NCBI GenBank assembly: GCA_028283145.1
Contig: JAPYNY010000087.1
Coordinates: forward strand, 1 to 44,697
From: Candidatus Hopanoidivorans cymbastelae
GTDB lineage: Bacteria; Actinomycetota; Acidimicrobiia; Acidimicrobiales; Hopanoidiivorantaceae
Length of the DNA: 44,697 nt
Direction: 5' to 3'
Shown here: one piece after another, positions 1 through 10,230 of the stretch
How positions within the stretch are numbered: the first letter of the stretch is position 1
Layout of the letters: each line of letters starts with the position of its first letter
The notes under the pieces: generated by a model
Seen by the model: only the letters and a program-made list of their open reading frames with translations
Database searches by the model: none
Told to the model about the DNA's origin: nothing
Made by a program: the position numbers and the translations under genes

Positions 1-84
1 GCCATGGACGAAGGCCTGCGTTTCGCTATAAGAGAAGGCGGACGCACCGTCGGCGCCGGCGCCGTCACCAAAATCACACACTAA
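1..84 (+). CDS. tuf: Elongation factor Tu, C-terminal end (partial)
   Basis: The window opens inside this gene, so only the last 27 residues and the TAA stop are visible. The residues read AMDEGLRFAIREGG followed by TVGAGAVTKI, the conserved end of domain 3 of EF-Tu, the GTPase that delivers aminoacyl-tRNA to the ribosome. It lies 33 bases before rpsJ on the same strand, the usual tuf-S10 order, so the str and S10 clusters are adjacent here. The identification rests on a short but very conserved segment. Confidence 0.93.
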   Translation, partial: AMDEGLRFAIREGGRTVGAGAVTKITH

Positions 85-117
85 CCCCACACCCACCCCT
101 TCTGCTGAACGAGAAAA

Positions 118-438
118 ATGGCTGAAAGTCAAAAGATTCGAATTCGCCTCAAGGCCTACGACCATGAGGTGATAGACCAGTCCACTAAGAAAATAGTGGA
201 GACGGTCAAGCGAACGCAAGCCGAGGTGCGTGGCCCTGTCCCGCTGCCAACTGAAAAGCACCGCTTCACAGTCATTCGCTCTCCGCATAAAGACAAAGAC
301 AGCCGTGAGCATTTTGAGATGCGCATTCACAAGCGGTTGCTGGATATCTTGAATCCAACGCCCAAGACGGTGGATTCGCTTCAACGGCTGGATTTGCCAG
401 CTGGCGTAGATATTGAAATCAAGATTCAACGAGTTTGA
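118..438 (+). CDS. rpsJ: 30S ribosomal protein S10 (NusE)
   Basis: The 106-residue product has the normal S10 length and matches the family throughout: the [16 protein letters not shown] start, the [10 protein letters not shown] loop and the [16 protein letters not shown] segment. S10 sits in the head of the small subunit and also acts as NusE in transcription antitermination. It is the first gene of the S10 cluster. It follows tuf by 33 bases with a GA-rich but weak ribosome site before ATG. Unusually, it is then separated from rplC by 384 bases. Confidence 0.98.
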   Translation: MAESQKIRIRLKAYDHEVIDQSTKKIVETVKRTQAEVRGPVPLPTEKHRFTVIRSPHKDKDSREHFEMRIHKRLLDILNPTPKTVDSLQRLDLPAGVDIEIKIQRV

Positions 439-822
439 GTCACTGCGCTGGCCTGAGATTTAAATTCAAGGAATTTTGATGTGTGAAAATAGTAATGACA
501 AGCTAAGATAGTTTTTCGGGTCTGATTGGATTGCCTTAAAGGTAAACCAGTCTTTACGCTCCATCTGAATGTCCCCGAAGGCCCCGGCAAAAATTAACTT
601 TGTCTGGGAACCACGGGGCGCATCATCAAGGCTCTGCGCGAAAACCCCTGAATTCCAAGACACCCACTCAGTGGTCAACTGGGGTACAAGCAGGGCGATT
701 GAGCAGAGCGTGCTAGAAGCGCCTCAAGGGTTACATTCTGAATGGTGTCGCAACTGCGCCCCGAAAACAGCAAAAAAATCCCAAAAATCCACTAAAAGAA
801 ACCAGCACAAAGCCACAAACCA
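439..822 (+). other. Long rpsJ-rplC intergenic stretch
   Basis: These 384 bases separate rpsJ from rplC, which are usually only tens of bases apart. No convincing gene is visible. One plus-strand frame, 569-826, is open for 85 codons from ATG and its TGA overlaps the ATG of rplC as ATGA, an arrangement typical of translational coupling. However, it has no clear ribosome site and its composition is unlike a known protein. A TTGATG at 476-481 and a TAAGAT at 504-509 are too far apart for a standard promoter. The stretch may hold a promoter or an L3/L4-type leader. Confidence 0.4.
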
Positions 823-1461
823 ATGATCACCAAAGCCATCGTAGGCAAAAAACTGGGCATGACCCAAGTCTGGGATGCTGACAACCGCGTCACGCCTGTC
901 ACCGTGCTGGAAGTTTCGCCTTGCAGGGTAGTCCAGGTGAAACGCCCCGAAGATAATGGCTACAGCGCTCTTCAAATCACTTGGGGCAAGCGGCAGCCAC
1001 AAAAGTGTACCCAGCCCCAGTTAGGCCATTTTGAGAAAGCTGGGGTTGAGCCGGGTGTTGGTTTGCTGGAGTTGCGTCTAGGTGATGTGAGCGAATATAA
1101 GGTGGGTCAAGAAATTGGGGTGGATATTTTAGAGGCGGGTGAGAAAGTTGATGTTACGGCGGTTAGCAAGGGCAAGGGTTTTGCTGGCACTATGAAGCGG
1201 CATGGTTTCAAGGGTCAAGGCGCATCGCATGGGGCGCATAAAGTCCATCGCAAGCCCGGTGCTGTCGGCCAATGCGCTACGCCGTCCAGAATTTTTCAAG
1301 GTAAGAAGATGCCAGGTCGCATGGGCGCAGAAAAAGTCACCACGTTAAACCTCAAGGTGGTGGAAGCTGATGCCGAGCGAGAGCTGTTGCTGGTCAGAGG
1401 CTCGGTTCCAGGCCCCAAGGGAGGCGTTGTGGTAATCCGCAACGCGGTCAAAGAAGGCTAG
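823..1461 (+). CDS. rplC: 50S ribosomal protein L3
   Basis: The 212-residue product has the normal L3 length. It shows the N-terminal KAIVGKKLGMTQVW, the central VSKGKGFAGTMKRHGFKGQG loop that reaches toward the peptidyl-transferase centre, and the GRMGAEKVTTLNLKVV segment. L3 is an early-assembly protein of the large subunit. There is no strong Shine-Dalgarno site before ATG. The gene ends 3 bases before rplD, so the two are probably translated together. Confidence 0.98.
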   Translation: MITKAIVGKKLGMTQVWDADNRVTPVTVLEVSPCRVVQVKRPEDNGYSALQITWGKRQPQKCTQPQLGHFEKAGVEPGVGLLELRLGDVSEYKVGQEIGVDILEAGEKVDVTAVSKGKGFAGTMKRHGFKGQGASHGAHKVHRKPGAVGQCATPSRIFQGKKMPGRMGAEKVTTLNLKVVEADAERELLLVRGSVPGPKGGVVVIRNAVKEG

Positions 1462-1464
1462 AAA

Positions 1465-2232
1465 ATGTCAGCTTCCACAGCCGAGCTACAAGTCACCATC
1501 AGGGATTCACACACCGGTGAAGCCGTGGGAGAAACCAGCCTAAATCAAGACATTTTCGGCATAACCCCAAATGTTGGGGTAATGCACCAAGTTGTAACCG
1601 CGCAGTTAGGTGCCCGCAGGCAAGGCACCCACCATACACTCACACGGTCTGAAGTTCGGGGTGGCGGAGCCAAACCTTGGCGCCAAAAGGGAACCGGGCG
1701 GGCTCGCCACGGCTCTACTAGGTCTCCTCAGTGGCGAGGGGGTGGGGTTGCGCATGGTCCCAAACCGCGCAGCTACAAGCAGCGCACACCCAAAAAGATG
1801 GTTCGCTTGGCACTTCATTCGGCTCTTTCAGACAGAGCTGCCAATGAAGATGTGATGGTGGTGAACGACTGGAGTTTTGAAGCACCCAGAACGAAGGAAG
1901 CCGCAAGACGTCTAGAAGCTTTAGGCGCCGGCGAGTGGGTGAAGGTGCTAATTGTGCTCCCCAGAGGCGACGAACATCGAAATAGCTGGCTGAGTTTTCA
2001 AAATCTGGATCGTGTTCATCTGCTAGCTGCTGACCAACTCAATTGTTATGACGTCATGGTCAACGACAAGGTTGTGTTTACGCTGGATTCGCTGCCAGGC
2101 ACGAGCTCAAACTCATCGGCGGATAACACCACGGACGACGTCGTGGATACCCAGGCTGAGGCTTCTGATTCCGAGAACTCCGACATTGATGCAGCGCAAG
2201 ACGTTAAGGCAGCGCAAGAGGTCTCTTCATGA
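1465..2232 (+). CDS. rplD: 50S ribosomal protein L4 with acidic C-terminal tail
   Basis: L4 lines the polypeptide exit tunnel and in many bacteria represses its own operon. Residues 1 to about 211 match the family, including the extended loop with [20 protein letters not shown] and the [14 protein letters not shown] segment. Residues 212-255 form a Ser/Asp/Glu/Ala-rich tail that ordinary L4 of about 205 residues lacks. The tail follows the last conserved segment directly. The stop overlaps the rplW start as ATGA, which suggests coupled translation. Confidence 0.97.
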   Translation: MSASTAELQVTIRDSHTGEAVGETSLNQDIFGITPNVGVMHQVVTAQLGARRQGTHHTLTRSEVRGGGAKPWRQKGTGRARHGSTRSPQWRGGGVAHGPKPRSYKQRTPKKMVRLALHSALSDRAANEDVMVVNDWSFEAPRTKEAARRLEALGAGEWVKVLIVLPRGDEHRNSWLSFQNLDRVHLLAADQLNCYDVMVNDKVVFTLDSLPGTSSNSSADNTTDDVVDTQAEASDSENSDIDAAQDVKAAQEVSS

Positions 2233-2519
2233 AAGACCCACGCGACGTCATTATCTCTCCCATTTTGAGTGAGAAGTCATATGGCCTCATTGAGGAGGGT
2301 GTTTACACTTTTCGTGTTCACCCGAATGCCACCAAACCTGAGATCAAAGACGCGGTGGAACAAATCTTCAACGTCAGGGTTCTCAAGGTCAACACCCTCA
2401 GGCGCAAAGGCAAGCGAGTTCGCAACCGTCGAAATTTCAGTTATGGGCAAAAGCGCAGCACCAAACGAGCTATCGTCAAGCTGCACGAAGAAGACAGCAT
2501 CCAGATGTTTGACCTTTAG
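2229..2519 (+). CDS. rplW: 50S ribosomal protein L23
   Basis: The 96-residue product has the usual L23 length and motifs: [15 protein letters not shown] at the start, [20 protein letters not shown] in the middle, and the basic loop with [12 protein letters not shown]23 sits at the exit of the peptide tunnel and docks trigger factor and the signal recognition particle. Its ATG overlaps the rplD stop by four bases, as expected for the S10 cluster. Confidence 0.98.
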   Translation: MKDPRDVIISPILSEKSYGLIEEGVYTFRVHPNATKPEIKDAVEQIFNVRVLKVNTLRRKGKRVRNRRNFSYGQKRSTKRAIVKLHEEDSIQMFDL

Positions 2520-2566
2520 GGATTGATGGAGTGCAGGGCATTGACAGGAATTGAGGCATAGACGAT

Positions 2567-3394
2567 ATGGCCATGAAGAGACGGAACCCGACCAGCCCTG
2601 CTAGGCGCTTCCAGACAGCTTACGATTTTTCGGAGCTTACCAGTACTAAGCCGCATAAGCCGTTGCTGGCTCCGCGCAAGTCAACCGGTGGACGCAACAA
2701 TTTGGGACGCAAGACTGCCCGACACAAAGGTGGCGGGCACAGTCGCCGTTATCGAATCGTTGATTTCCGACGCAACAAAGACGGCATCCCGGCAACGGTG
2801 GCGTCCATCGAATACGACCCGAATCGCACGTGCCGCATTGCTTTGCTGCATTACCACGATGGCGAAAAGCGCTACATTCTGGCACCTCAGGGTGTAGCGG
2901 TGGGCGATGTGCTGCGCTCGGGACAAGGTGCGGAAATTCGCCCTGGCAACGCGCTGCAGTTGCGCTACATTCCTACTGGCACGGTGGTCCACAATGTGGA
3001 GTTGGTGCCGGAGGGAGGCGCTAAGTTGGCCCGCAGTGCTGGAGCCAGCGTTCAACTGATGGCCAAAGAGGGCAAGTACGCTACTTTGCGTTTGCCGAGC
3101 AGCGAGATGAGGCGAGTTCCGTTGGACTGCCGGGCCACAGTTGGCACAATTGGCAACTCTGAACATGAGTTGCTGAAGGTTGGAAAAGCTGGACGAAACC
3201 GCTGGAAGGGAGTGCGCCCGCAAACCCGTGGAGTTGCCATGAATCCGATTGACCACCCTCTGGGCGGCGGGGAAGGCAAGAGCTCGGGAGGACGTCATCC
3301 CGTCTCGCCTTGGGGCAAACCCGAAGGTCGCACCCGAAACAAAAAGAAGAAATCTTCCGACCTGATCGTGCGCCGTCGCCGGTCCCGTCAATAA
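2567..3394 (+). CDS. rplB: 50S ribosomal protein L2
   Basis: The 275-residue product has the full L2 length. It shows [20 protein letters not shown] near the N-terminus and [20 protein letters not shown] near the C-terminus, including the histidine-bearing loop close to the peptidyl-transferase centre. A GAGG ends ten bases before the chosen ATG at 2567. A second ATG two codons later is possible. The gene follows rplW after 47 bases. Confidence 0.98.
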   Translation: MAMKRRNPTSPARRFQTAYDFSELTSTKPHKPLLAPRKSTGGRNNLGRKTARHKGGGHSRRYRIVDFRRNKDGIPATVASIEYDPNRTCRIALLHYHDGEKRYILAPQGVAVGDVLRSGQGAEIRPGNALQLRYIPTGTVVHNVELVPEGGAKLARSAGASVQLMAKEGKYATLRLPSSEMRRVPLDCRATVGTIGNSEHELLKVGKAGRNRWKGVRPQTRGVAMNPIDHPLGGGEGKSSGGRHPVSPWGKPEGRTRNKKKKSSDLIVRRRRSRQ

Positions 3395-3500
3395 ATGTCA
3401 GCCCGAGAATGCCCATCAGTAAGCATCCGCCTGCAAACCCCGTCAGTAAATATTCCCACCAGCAAAACACCCCGCTAGCCAAAGCACAGGAGATACAAAC

Positions 3501-3770
3501 ATGGCAAGAAGTCTGAAGAAGGGTCCATTCGTGGATACCCATCTTCTGAAAAAAGTAGATGAGTTGAATGCCTCAGGCGATAAGAAGGTCATCAAGACTT
3601 GGTCAAGACGGTCAACTATCATCCCTGACATGGTAGGGCACAACATCGCTGTCCATGACGGTCGCCGCCATGTGACTATCTATATCACCGAGTCAATGGT
3701 GGGGCACAAGCTGGGCGAGTTTGCTCCCACCCGCACATTCCGCTCCCACCCGGGACAAACAAGCCGCTAA
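3501..3770 (+). CDS. rpsS: 30S ribosomal protein S19
   Basis: The 89-residue product matches S19 from [19 protein letters not shown] to [15 protein letters not shown]19 lies in the head of the small subunit near the A-site finger. An AGGAGA at 3488-3493 is spaced seven bases from ATG and fixes the start. The 106 bases separating it from rplB hold no gene that I can see. Confidence 0.98.
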   Translation: MARSLKKGPFVDTHLLKKVDELNASGDKKVIKTWSRRSTIIPDMVGHNIAVHDGRRHVTIYITESMVGHKLGEFAPTRTFRSHPGQTSR

Positions 3771-3779
3771 CACAAGACG

Positions 3780-4601
3780 ATGAGCATCCTTTCGCCCCCT
3801 GAACGCACCGGCTCAAAAGCCAAACTGCGCACCATCCGCATGTCAGCCTTCAAAGCCCGTGCTGTGCTGCAGCTAATTCAAGGCAAGCCCTTTGACGAAG
3901 CGGTAGAAATTCTGACTTTTTGCGACCGAGGCGCTGCCGATGAAATTCTCAAGTGTTTGCATTCGGCTGCCTCTAATGCCGAGCACAATGAAGGACTTGA
4001 CTCCGAAGAGTTGTTTGTGAGCCAATGTTTTGCCAATGAAGGGCCGACCTTGAAGCGCTGGCGCCCCCGAGCGCGCGGCAGAGCCACTCGAATTCGCAAA
4101 CGCACCTGCCATGTTACGGTGGTGCTGAGCCGTTACACCCCGGAAGAATTGCTAGACCGGTCTGAACGCGCCTCTCATCGTTCAACCGCGGCAGTTGCTG
4201 ACCGGCGCCGGCGTGTGGCAGCTAGCCAGGCTTCGGCTGGCATTGAAGAAGCTGCTGAAGACACAACTCCAGATGGTGAGCTTTCCGATGTTGGCTCTCA
4301 GGCTGAAGAGGTTGTGCCCGAAGAGACCGCAGCCGGAGATACCGCAGCTGAGGATGCTGCGGTTGAAGCAACTGTCACAGAAACGACCGAGGCAGAGATG
4401 GCGGATGAAGAAGACACACCAGGCGCGAAGGACGAGATGGACACAGCTGGTGAAAATATGTCCGACGAACCAGAAGCGGAAGCTGTCGTAGAGGCTGAAG
4501 AAGCACTTCAGGATTCCGAAGCTGCCGCTGAGACCGCCACCGTCGCTGAAGCAGATCCAGCCACTTCCTCCAATTCCGACCAAGACAACAAGCAGGACTA
4601 A
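3780..4601 (+). CDS. rplV: 50S ribosomal protein L22 with long acidic extension
   Basis: Residues 1 to about 125 are L22: [31 protein letters not shown] and the tunnel-hairpin segment [20 protein letters not shown]. Normal L22 has about 110-130 residues; this product has 273. After a basic linker, the tail from about residue 155 onward is strongly acidic, dominated by Glu, Asp, Ala and Thr, and is likely disordered. L22 lines the exit tunnel and its C-terminus faces the solvent side, so an added tail would be tolerated. The gene lies 9 bases after rpsS and 5 bases before rpsC. Confidence 0.96.
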   Translation: MSILSPPERTGSKAKLRTIRMSAFKARAVLQLIQGKPFDEAVEILTFCDRGAADEILKCLHSAASNAEHNEGLDSEELFVSQCFANEGPTLKRWRPRARGRATRIRKRTCHVTVVLSRYTPEELLDRSERASHRSTAAVADRRRRVAASQASAGIEEAAEDTTPDGELSDVGSQAEEVVPEETAAGDTAAEDAAVEATVTETTEAEMADEEDTPGAKDEMDTAGENMSDEPEAEAVVEAEEALQDSEAAAETATVAEADPATSSNSDQDNKQD

Positions 4602-4606
4602 TAGAT

Positions 4607-5515
4607 ATGGGACAAAAAGTCAATCCGTACGGATTCCGCCTGGGAGTTACCACCGACTGGAAGTCTCGCTGGTTTGCTACGCGGGGCGAATATGCCAGGT
4701 ATGTGGTGGAAGATTGGAAAATTCGCTCCCACATCATGAAACGCCTGCCGCATGCAGCCATAAGCCGCATAGAAGTTGAGCGCACCCGCGACCGCATAAG
4801 AATTGAGATTCACACAGCACGCCCAGGCATCGTTATCGGGCGCAAGGGCAGCGAAGCCGACCAACTTCGAACTGCGCTCACAACCATTGCGGGCAATTCG
4901 CAAGTTCAGCTAAATATCCAAGAGATTAAGCAGCCCGAATTTGATGCTGCTCTCATTGCACAGGGGATAGCCGACCAGTTAGTCGGACGTGTAGCTTTCA
5001 GGCGTGCCATGAAGCGGGCTATCCAGAATGCCCAAAAAGCTGGAGCGCTTGGCATCCGCGTCCAATGCTCTGGCAGGTTGGGAGGCTCGGAAATGGCCCG
5101 CACAGAATGGTATCGCGAGGGACGAGTTCCCCTGCATACCCTGCGCGCCGACATTGACTATGGTTTCCGTGAGGCACACACCACCTACGGGCGCATCGGC
5201 GTCAAGGTCTGGATTTACAAAGGCGAGATTTTGCCCTACAAAATTGCTTCTGCCGAGAAAATTTCTCGTGAAGCAGCCATGGCGGCTGGCGAACCCGGCA
5301 GCCACGTGGTGACCTCTGCCACCAGCCAGCCTCAACCAGCCGATTCCGCCTACGGCTACACTCCAGGTGAATCAGAGACCGAAAACCTGGCCCCACTGGT
5401 CGGACGGACCGATGACGAATTTGAACGTCTGCTTGAGCAAGAAGAAGAGATTGAAAGAGCTGCTGCCCGTGAGCGACGCGATGGCGGAGCGCTGAATTTC
5501 AGGCCTGATGACTAA
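4607..5515 (+). CDS. rpsC: 30S ribosomal protein S3 with C-terminal extension
   Basis: S3 helps form the mRNA entry channel. The product starts [20 protein letters not shown], carries the KH-domain loop [18 protein letters not shown], and has the C-terminal domain with [20 protein letters not shown] and [18 protein letters not shown]. The core ends near residue 220. The last 80 residues are a low-complexity tail that becomes Glu/Arg-rich ([18 protein letters not shown]). At 302 residues it is longer than most S3 proteins, although extended S3 is common in actinobacteria. Confidence 0.97.
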   Translation: MGQKVNPYGFRLGVTTDWKSRWFATRGEYARYVVEDWKIRSHIMKRLPHAAISRIEVERTRDRIRIEIHTARPGIVIGRKGSEADQLRTALTTIAGNSQVQLNIQEIKQPEFDAALIAQGIADQLVGRVAFRRAMKRAIQNAQKAGALGIRVQCSGRLGGSEMARTEWYREGRVPLHTLRADIDYGFREAHTTYGRIGVKVWIYKGEILPYKIASAEKISREAAMAAGEPGSHVVTSATSQPQPADSAYGYTPGESETENLAPLVGRTDDEFERLLEQEEEIERAAARERRDGGALNFRPDD

Positions 5516-5560
5516 TACAGCCCAACTACTAGACGAGGAAAAGAGACAAGGAAAACCGCC

Positions 5561-5977
5561 ATGTTGATGCCTAAAAAAGTTAAACACCGCAAGCACCATC
5601 GCGGTCGCATGCGCGGCACTGCCAAAGGCGGCAATAAGCTGGTTTTCGGAGACTACGGCATTCAAGCTTTAGGACCAGGTTGGATTACAGCTCGCCAGAT
5701 TGAAGCAGCTCGTGTTGCCATGACTCGCCATGTGCGCCGTGGTGGAAAGGTTTGGATCAATATTTTTCCAGACAAACCAGTCACGCAAAAGCCGGCCGAA
5801 ACTCGGATGGGCTCGGGCAAGGGCAATCCGGAGAAGTGGGTAGCTGTGGTGAAGCCGGGCCGAATCATGTTTGAGCTTTCCTATTCCGACCGAGAAATAG
5901 CCAAGGCAGCCATTGACCGAGCTATTCAGAAACTTCCCATTAAGGCTAAGTTTGTGGAGCGCTCCTCCATCTTCTAG
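5561..5977 (+). CDS. rplP: 50S ribosomal protein L16
   Basis: The 138-residue product has the normal L16 length and begins [19 protein letters not shown], the standard actinobacterial start, which supports the first of two nearby ATGs. GMGSGKGN-type residues ([20 protein letters not shown]) follow in the conserved region near the A-site tRNA elbow. It follows rpsC by 45 bases, within the conserved rpsC-rplP-rpmC order. Confidence 0.98.
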   Translation: MLMPKKVKHRKHHRGRMRGTAKGGNKLVFGDYGIQALGPGWITARQIEAARVAMTRHVRRGGKVWINIFPDKPVTQKPAETRMGSGKGNPEKWVAVVKPGRIMFELSYSDREIAKAAIDRAIQKLPIKAKFVERSSIF

Positions 5978-5997
5978 AAGCAGAAACCCAAGATATC

Positions 5998-6312
5998 ATG
6001 GCAAAATCAAAAAGACTCAGCGAGTTGAACGAAGTTGAACTCACAGAGATGTTGGACGAGGCCAAGGATGACCTGTTCAACCTTCGCTTTCAAAGCGTAA
6101 TTGGCCAGCTTGATAACCATTCCTTGATCAAGCAGACCAAAAAAGAAGTAGCGCGACTGCTTACCGAGTTGCGCAGCAGAGAAATTGATCAAGCTGAGGC
6201 GGCAGAGGCCGCCAAGTCAGTAGTGGCCTCTGAGACAGAGGCAATGATGGCGGCTGAGGCGGTGGCCACGACTGCTTCGGCGGCGAACCAGCCTGAGACG
6301 CCAGCACAGTAA
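5998..6312 (+). CDS. rpmC: 50S ribosomal protein L29 with Ala/Glu-rich tail
   Basis: Residues 1-61 are L29, with LSELNEVELTEMLDEAKDDL, NLRFQSVIGQLDN and the AR(L)LTELRSRE end. L29 docks near the peptide exit site. Typical L29 has 60-75 residues, whereas this one has 104. The extra residues 62-104 are Ala, Glu, Thr and Met rich. Similar tails occur on L4, L22, S3 and RpoA in the same cluster. Confidence 0.95.
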   Translation: MAKSKRLSELNEVELTEMLDEAKDDLFNLRFQSVIGQLDNHSLIKQTKKEVARLLTELRSREIDQAEAAEAAKSVVASETEAMMAAEAVATTASAANQPETPAQ

Positions 6313-6360
6313 GACTTTCAAGAAAGCCCGATTTACCCACCAAGTTAGCGAAACCACTCC

Positions 6361-6648
6361 ATGACAGACATAACTACATCCAGCGGCACTGAAAAGCGCC
6401 CCAACAAACGGCGAGTCCGTGAAGGCAAAGTCATTTCAAATGCAATGGATAAAACAGCAGTGATAGAAACCACCGACCGAGTCCGCCACTACCGCTATAA
6501 GAAAATCGTTACTAGGCGTGGCCGTCTTTACGTTCACGACCCCCACAACGACCTCGCGGTAGGAGACAGGGTGCGTATTCAAGAAACTCGCCCCTTGTCA
6601 AAGCTAAAGCGTTGGCGCATCCTGGAAGTAGTGGAGCGAGCCCGCTAA
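6361..6648 (+). CDS. rpsQ: 30S ribosomal protein S17
   Basis: The 95-residue product has a short N-terminal extension before the conserved core [20 protein letters not shown], then [20 protein letters not shown] and [19 protein letters not shown]17 is a primary 16S rRNA-binding protein with an OB fold. The gene lies between rpmC and rplN, as in most bacteria, and closes the S10 cluster. Confidence 0.98.
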   Translation: MTDITTSSGTEKRPNKRRVREGKVISNAMDKTAVIETTDRVRHYRYKKIVTRRGRLYVHDPHNDLAVGDRVRIQETRPLSKLKRWRILEVVERAR

Positions 6649-6710
6649 CCCCCGGTCCCAACCAGAGTTTCCACCGAGTTTCACCACCAACCCACCAAAC
6701 TAGAAAATCC

Positions 6711-7079
6711 ATGATTCAGCAAGAGTCGCGACTTAGAGTTGCCGATAATTCAGGAGCCCGAGAGGTGCTTTGCATTAGGGTGCTCGGCGGTTCACACCGT
6801 CGCTACGCATCAATTGGCGATATCTTCGTGGCAACCGTCAAAAGCGCCCTGCCCGGGGCTGCTGTCAAAAAGGGCGATGTAGTGCGCTGCGTAGTAGTCC
6901 GCACCCGCAAAGAGTCCCGTCGCACCGACGGAAGTTATGTCCGTTTTGATGAAAATGCAGCCGTTTTGGTGAACGAGCAAAACCAGCCTAGGGGCACCCG
7001 TATCTTTGGCCCCGTCGGCCGAGAATTGCGCGACAAGCGCTTCATGCGCATAGTTTCTTTAGCCCCGGAGGTTCTGTAA
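6711..7079 (+). CDS. rplN: 50S ribosomal protein L14
   Basis: The ATG at 6711 gives exactly 122 residues, the family length, starting [18 protein letters not shown]. An upstream in-frame start would add 33 residues unlike L14. Further motifs are [16 protein letters not shown] and [21 protein letters not shown]14 contributes to the inter-subunit bridge and to the binding site of release and silencing factors. The stop overlaps the rplX start by one base (TAATG). Confidence 0.97.
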   Translation: MIQQESRLRVADNSGAREVLCIRVLGGSHRRYASIGDIFVATVKSALPGAAVKKGDVVRCVVVRTRKESRRTDGSYVRFDENAAVLVNEQNQPRGTRIFGPVGRELRDKRFMRIVSLAPEVL

Positions 7080-7396
7080 TGGCCAAGATTCGCAAAGGCG
7101 ATCGGGTAACGGTGCTGTCAGGCAAAGACCGCGGCAAGGAAGGCACGGTTTCAGCGGTCATGCCCAAACAAGGCACAGCTTTGGTAGATGGGCTGAACGT
7201 GGCACGCAAGCACCAAAAACCCAACCGACAAGGCGTCATGCAAGGTGGCATCATTGACAAGGACATGCCTATTCCCGTTTCACGTCTGGCGGTCATAAGC
7301 CCTGATGACAACAAACCCACACGGGTCGGTTTTCGCATGTCGCCTGACGGCAAAAAAATTCGTATCTGCAAGCGCACAGGAGCAGATTTGCCATGA
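7079..7396 (+). CDS. rplX: 50S ribosomal protein L24
   Basis: The 105-residue product carries the KOW motif near its start ([20 protein letters not shown]), then [14 protein letters not shown] and a C-terminal [11 protein letters not shown] end. L24 initiates assembly of the large subunit. Start and stop overlap both neighbours (TAATG with rplN, ATGA with rplE), which indicates coupled translation through this part of the cluster. Confidence 0.97.
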   Translation: MAKIRKGDRVTVLSGKDRGKEGTVSAVMPKQGTALVDGLNVARKHQKPNRQGVMQGGIIDKDMPIPVSRLAVISPDDNKPTRVGFRMSPDGKKIRICKRTGADLP

Positions 7397-7944
7397 CAAC
7401 CCCGCAAGCCCGTCTAAAGCACCGATACATCACCGAGGTGCGCCCCCAACTGCTCAAGGAGTTGGGGCTGACCAACATAATGATTGTGCCGCGCCTGGAG
7501 AAGATAGTCTTGAATGTAGGGGTGGGCGAAGCTACAACTCAAGCCAAGTTGCTAGAGGGCGCCCAAGCCGACTTGGAGAAGATTTCAGGTCAAAAACCAA
7601 TCGTTACTAGAGCCAAGAAGTCCATTTCCAATTTCCGTTTGCGCGAAGGCAACCCTATCGGAGTCAAGGTAACCTTGCGCGGTGAGCGCATGTGGGAATT
7701 CTTTGATCGGCTGGTCAGCTTTGCCATTCCCAGAATTCGGGATTTCAGGGGTTTGCCCAAGAATTCCTTTGACGGGCATGGCAACTATACATTTGGCGTT
7801 ACCGAGCAGCTCATTTTCCCCGAGATTAGCTTTGATGACGTGGATTCTGTGCGCGGGATGGACATCACCATAGTCACGTCAGCCGCCAACGATGAACATG
7901 GCCACGCCTTGCTGGCAGCGTTCGGTTTCCCCTTCAAGAGATAA
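7393..7944 (+). CDS. rplE: 50S ribosomal protein L5
   Basis: The 183-residue product has the L5 length and motifs: [56 protein letters not shown] and the [20 protein letters not shown] end. L5 binds 5S rRNA and contacts the P-site tRNA. It overlaps rplX by four bases and is followed by zinc-type S14. Confidence 0.98.
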   Translation: MTTPQARLKHRYITEVRPQLLKELGLTNIMIVPRLEKIVLNVGVGEATTQAKLLEGAQADLEKISGQKPIVTRAKKSISNFRLREGNPIGVKVTLRGERMWEFFDRLVSFAIPRIRDFRGLPKNSFDGHGNYTFGVTEQLIFPEISFDDVDSVRGMDITIVTSAANDEHGHALLAAFGFPFKR

Positions 7945-7987
7945 CTACACAAACACAGCTACATAAACATAGCCACTAGGAGAAATA

Positions 7988-8173
7988 ATGGCTAGAAAAG
8001 CCCTCATCCAAAAACAGCAGAGAAAGCCAAAATACAAGGTTCGCAGCTACACCAGGTGTCAACGCTGTGGTCGCCCCAAGGCGGTATACCGCAAGTTCAA
8101 CCTGTGCCGAATTTGCCTGCGTGAGATGGTGCACGCTGGCGAAATCCCCGGCGTCACCAAAGCTAGTTGGTAG
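7988..8173 (+). CDS. rpsN: 30S ribosomal protein S14, zinc-binding type
   Basis: The 61-residue product is the short, zinc-type S14. Two CxxC pairs are visible at residues 24/27 and 40/43 ([20 protein letters not shown]), which coordinate zinc. S14 lies in the head of the small subunit. AGGAGA at 7978-7983 precedes ATG by four bases. The cysteine form in the main cluster is usual for actinobacteria, where a cysteine-free paralogue may exist elsewhere for zinc limitation. Confidence 0.97.
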   Translation: MARKALIQKQQRKPKYKVRSYTRCQRCGRPKAVYRKFNLCRICLREMVHAGEIPGVTKASW

Positions 8174-8181
8174 GTGCTGAC

Positions 8182-8586
8182 ATGGTAATGACAGATCCCG
8201 TAGCCGATATGCTCACTCGCATCCGCAATGCCAACCTGGCCATGCACGATGATGTTTCCATGCCTTCGTCCAAGCTTAAGGTGGAGTTGGCCAAGATTCT
8301 CAAGCAGGAGGGTTACATTTCTGATTTCAACGTCTCAAGCCAACCGGGCCAAGCTGCTATCAAGCTGACCATTGACTTGAAGTATTCTCCCCGCCGGGAG
8401 CGTGTGATCACCGGCTTGCGCCGTATCTCAAAGCCAGGCTTGCGGGTCTATTCCAAGGCTGCCACAGCCCCGCGGGTGTTGGGAGGACTGGGAGTTGCCG
8501 TGCTTTCCACCAGCCGCGGTCTCATGACCGACAAGGAAGCCCGTCGCCGTAAGCTGGGCGGTGAAGTGCTCTGCCATGTCTGGTGA
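8182..8586 (+). CDS. rpsH: 30S ribosomal protein S8
   Basis: The ATG at 8182 gives 134 residues starting [18 protein letters not shown], matching the family; a TTG five codons upstream would overlap rpsN and adds nothing conserved. The C-terminal signature [20 protein letters not shown] is intact. S8 is a primary 16S rRNA-binding protein and, in Escherichia coli, the repressor of the spc operon. The start lies 8 bases after the rpsN stop. Confidence 0.96.
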   Translation: MVMTDPVADMLTRIRNANLAMHDDVSMPSSKLKVELAKILKQEGYISDFNVSSQPGQAAIKLTIDLKYSPRRERVITGLRRISKPGLRVYSKAATAPRVLGGLGVAVLSTSRGLMTDKEARRRKLGGEVLCHVW

Positions 8587-8653
8587 AGTGCTCTGCCACC
8601 ATAAGACAAAAAATCATTAAACAAAGAAAGGTAAACAGCGAAAGGCCAACACG

Positions 8654-9196
8654 ATGTCTCGGATCGGAAAAGAACCCATCACTTTGCCCTCAGGCGTGAA
8701 ATTTGAAGTGTCCCGCGATCGCAAAGTAACCGTCAGCGGCGCCAACGGCACTTTGGAGTGGGATCTCCCAGCGCCAGTCTCAGTCAAGGTTGAAGAAGGC
8801 GTTGTGCTCGTGGAGCGTGACAGCGACGAACGCCAGTCGAGGTCCTTGCACGGCTTGTCTCGCTCCTTGTTGAACAACATGGTCGTGGGGGTGAGTCAGG
8901 GTTTTGTGAAGGAGTTAGAGATTGTAGGAGTTGGCTACAGAGCCCAGGCCCAGGGATCAAACAAACTGGAACTTCAATTGGGTTTCAGCCACCCAGTGCA
9001 GGTGGAAGCCCCCGAAGGAATTTCTTTTGAGGTTTCCTCCCCTACCAACATCAAGGTCAAAGGAGCTGATAAGCAGGCAGTTGGACAGATAGCTGCTTCA
9101 ATCCGTGACCTGCGTAAACCCGAACCTTACAAGGGTAAGGGTATTCGTTATGCCGGCGAACACATCGCCCGCAAGGCTGGCAAAGCAGCCAAGTAA
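8654..9196 (+). CDS. rplF: 50S ribosomal protein L6
   Basis: The 180-residue product matches L6 over its full length: [40 protein letters not shown] and the C-terminal [18 protein letters not shown]6 binds helix 97 of 23S rRNA near the factor-binding site. An AAAGAAAGG stretch lies upstream of ATG. The gene sits in the standard rpsH-rplF-rplR order. Confidence 0.98.
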   Translation: MSRIGKEPITLPSGVKFEVSRDRKVTVSGANGTLEWDLPAPVSVKVEEGVVLVERDSDERQSRSLHGLSRSLLNNMVVGVSQGFVKELEIVGVGYRAQAQGSNKLELQLGFSHPVQVEAPEGISFEVSSPTNIKVKGADKQAVGQIAASIRDLRKPEPYKGKGIRYAGEHIARKAGKAAK

Positions 9197-9237
9197 CACA
9201 GCAAAACCGTCGCAAAGCAACCCCAAGGGCCAACCAA

Positions 9238-9597
9238 ATGAGCAGATTTAACAGAAGAGCAGCCAGATTGCGCCGCCACAGGCGAATTCGCAAAAAGTTG
9301 CGTGGCACGCAGGCTCGTCCACGGCTGGCAGTGTTTCGCTCTTCCAAGCACATCAGCGCACAGATTATCGATGACATCGTTGGACACACTCTGGTGTCGG
9401 TGTCTACCACCGAAGCCGCACTTCGTTCCAGCGAAGCCGGCAAAGTAGAAGGCGCTAAAGCTGCTGGCTCGCTGCTGGCTGAAAGAGCCGCCGCTGCCGG
9501 TGTTACAGAAGTGATTTTTGACAGGGGAGGCTATAAGTTTCATGGGCGAGTAGCTGCTTTTGCCGAAGCCGCCAGACGAGACGGACTGAAATTCTAA
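9238..9597 (+). CDS. rplR: 50S ribosomal protein L18
   Basis: The 119-residue product has the L18 length, with the basic N-terminus [20 protein letters not shown], then [18 protein letters not shown] and [21 protein letters not shown]18 binds 5S rRNA and joins it to the large subunit. The gene lies 41 bases after rplF and 42 bases before rpsE. Confidence 0.98.
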   Translation: MSRFNRRAARLRRHRRIRKKLRGTQARPRLAVFRSSKHISAQIIDDIVGHTLVSVSTTEAALRSSEAGKVEGAKAAGSLLAERAAAAGVTEVIFDRGGYKFHGRVAAFAEAARRDGLKF

Positions 9598-9639
9598 TGA
9601 CCCAACACACAACTCACCAACAGACAGGAAACAGCCGAG

Positions 9640-10230
9640 ATGGTTAGCAACGAAGCAGTGCCGGGCAAGGCACCCCTCAGGGAGTCGCGCGTGATCAACA
9701 TCAATCGCGTGGCTAAAGTTGTCAAGGGCGGTCGCCGGTTTTCATTCACAGCACTGGTGGTAGTGGGAGATGGAGCTGGCCGAGTCGGGCTGGGTTACGG
9801 CAAAGCCAAGGAAGTCCCACTGGCCATTCAAAAAGGCACCGAAGATGCCAAGCGCAATCTGTTTAGAGTTCCGCTGGCGGGCAATACCATCATCCACCCC
9901 ATCATTGGCAGGTGGGGTGCTGGTCAGGTGATGCTGCGGCCGGCTTCTCCTGGAACTGGGGTCATAGCAGGCGGCGCCGCTCGCGTTATTCTGGAAGAGG
10001 CTGGCATTCACGACGTACTCTGCAAATCGCTGGGGTCGCCCAACTACATCAACATGGCGCGTTCCACCATTGAAGGTCTGAAGTCTCTCAAGCGACCAGA
10101 CGAAGTGGCCGAACTCAGAGGCTTGTATCCAGAAGATTTTGTGCCGGCTGCGCTCTGGAAGAGCTATCAGGAATCTGAAAGAGAGTTTCTAGCTATGGCC
10201 TCGGGACAGCAGGGACCAGACAATGAGTGA
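9640..10230 (+). CDS. rpsE: 30S ribosomal protein S5
   Basis: The 196-residue product carries the double-stranded RNA-binding segment [20 protein letters not shown] and [18 protein letters not shown], plus [20 protein letters not shown] in the C-terminal domain. S5 forms part of the mRNA entry site and affects decoding accuracy. Its last codons overlap the start of rpmD by eight bases. Confidence 0.98.
   Translation: MVSNEAVPGKAPLRESRVININRVAKVVKGGRRFSFTALVVVGDGAGRVGLGYGKAKEVPLAIQKGTEDAKRNLFRVPLAGNTIIHPIIGRWGAGQVMLRPASPGTGVIAGGAARVILEEAGIHDVLCKSLGSPNYINMARSTIEGLKSLKRPDEVAELRGLYPEDFVPAALWKSYQESEREFLAMASGQQGPDNE

Noticed and set aside
2681..3391. 236-residue minus-strand open frame
   Set aside because: It lies entirely opposite rplB, has no recognisable domain and reflects codon composition of the L2 gene.
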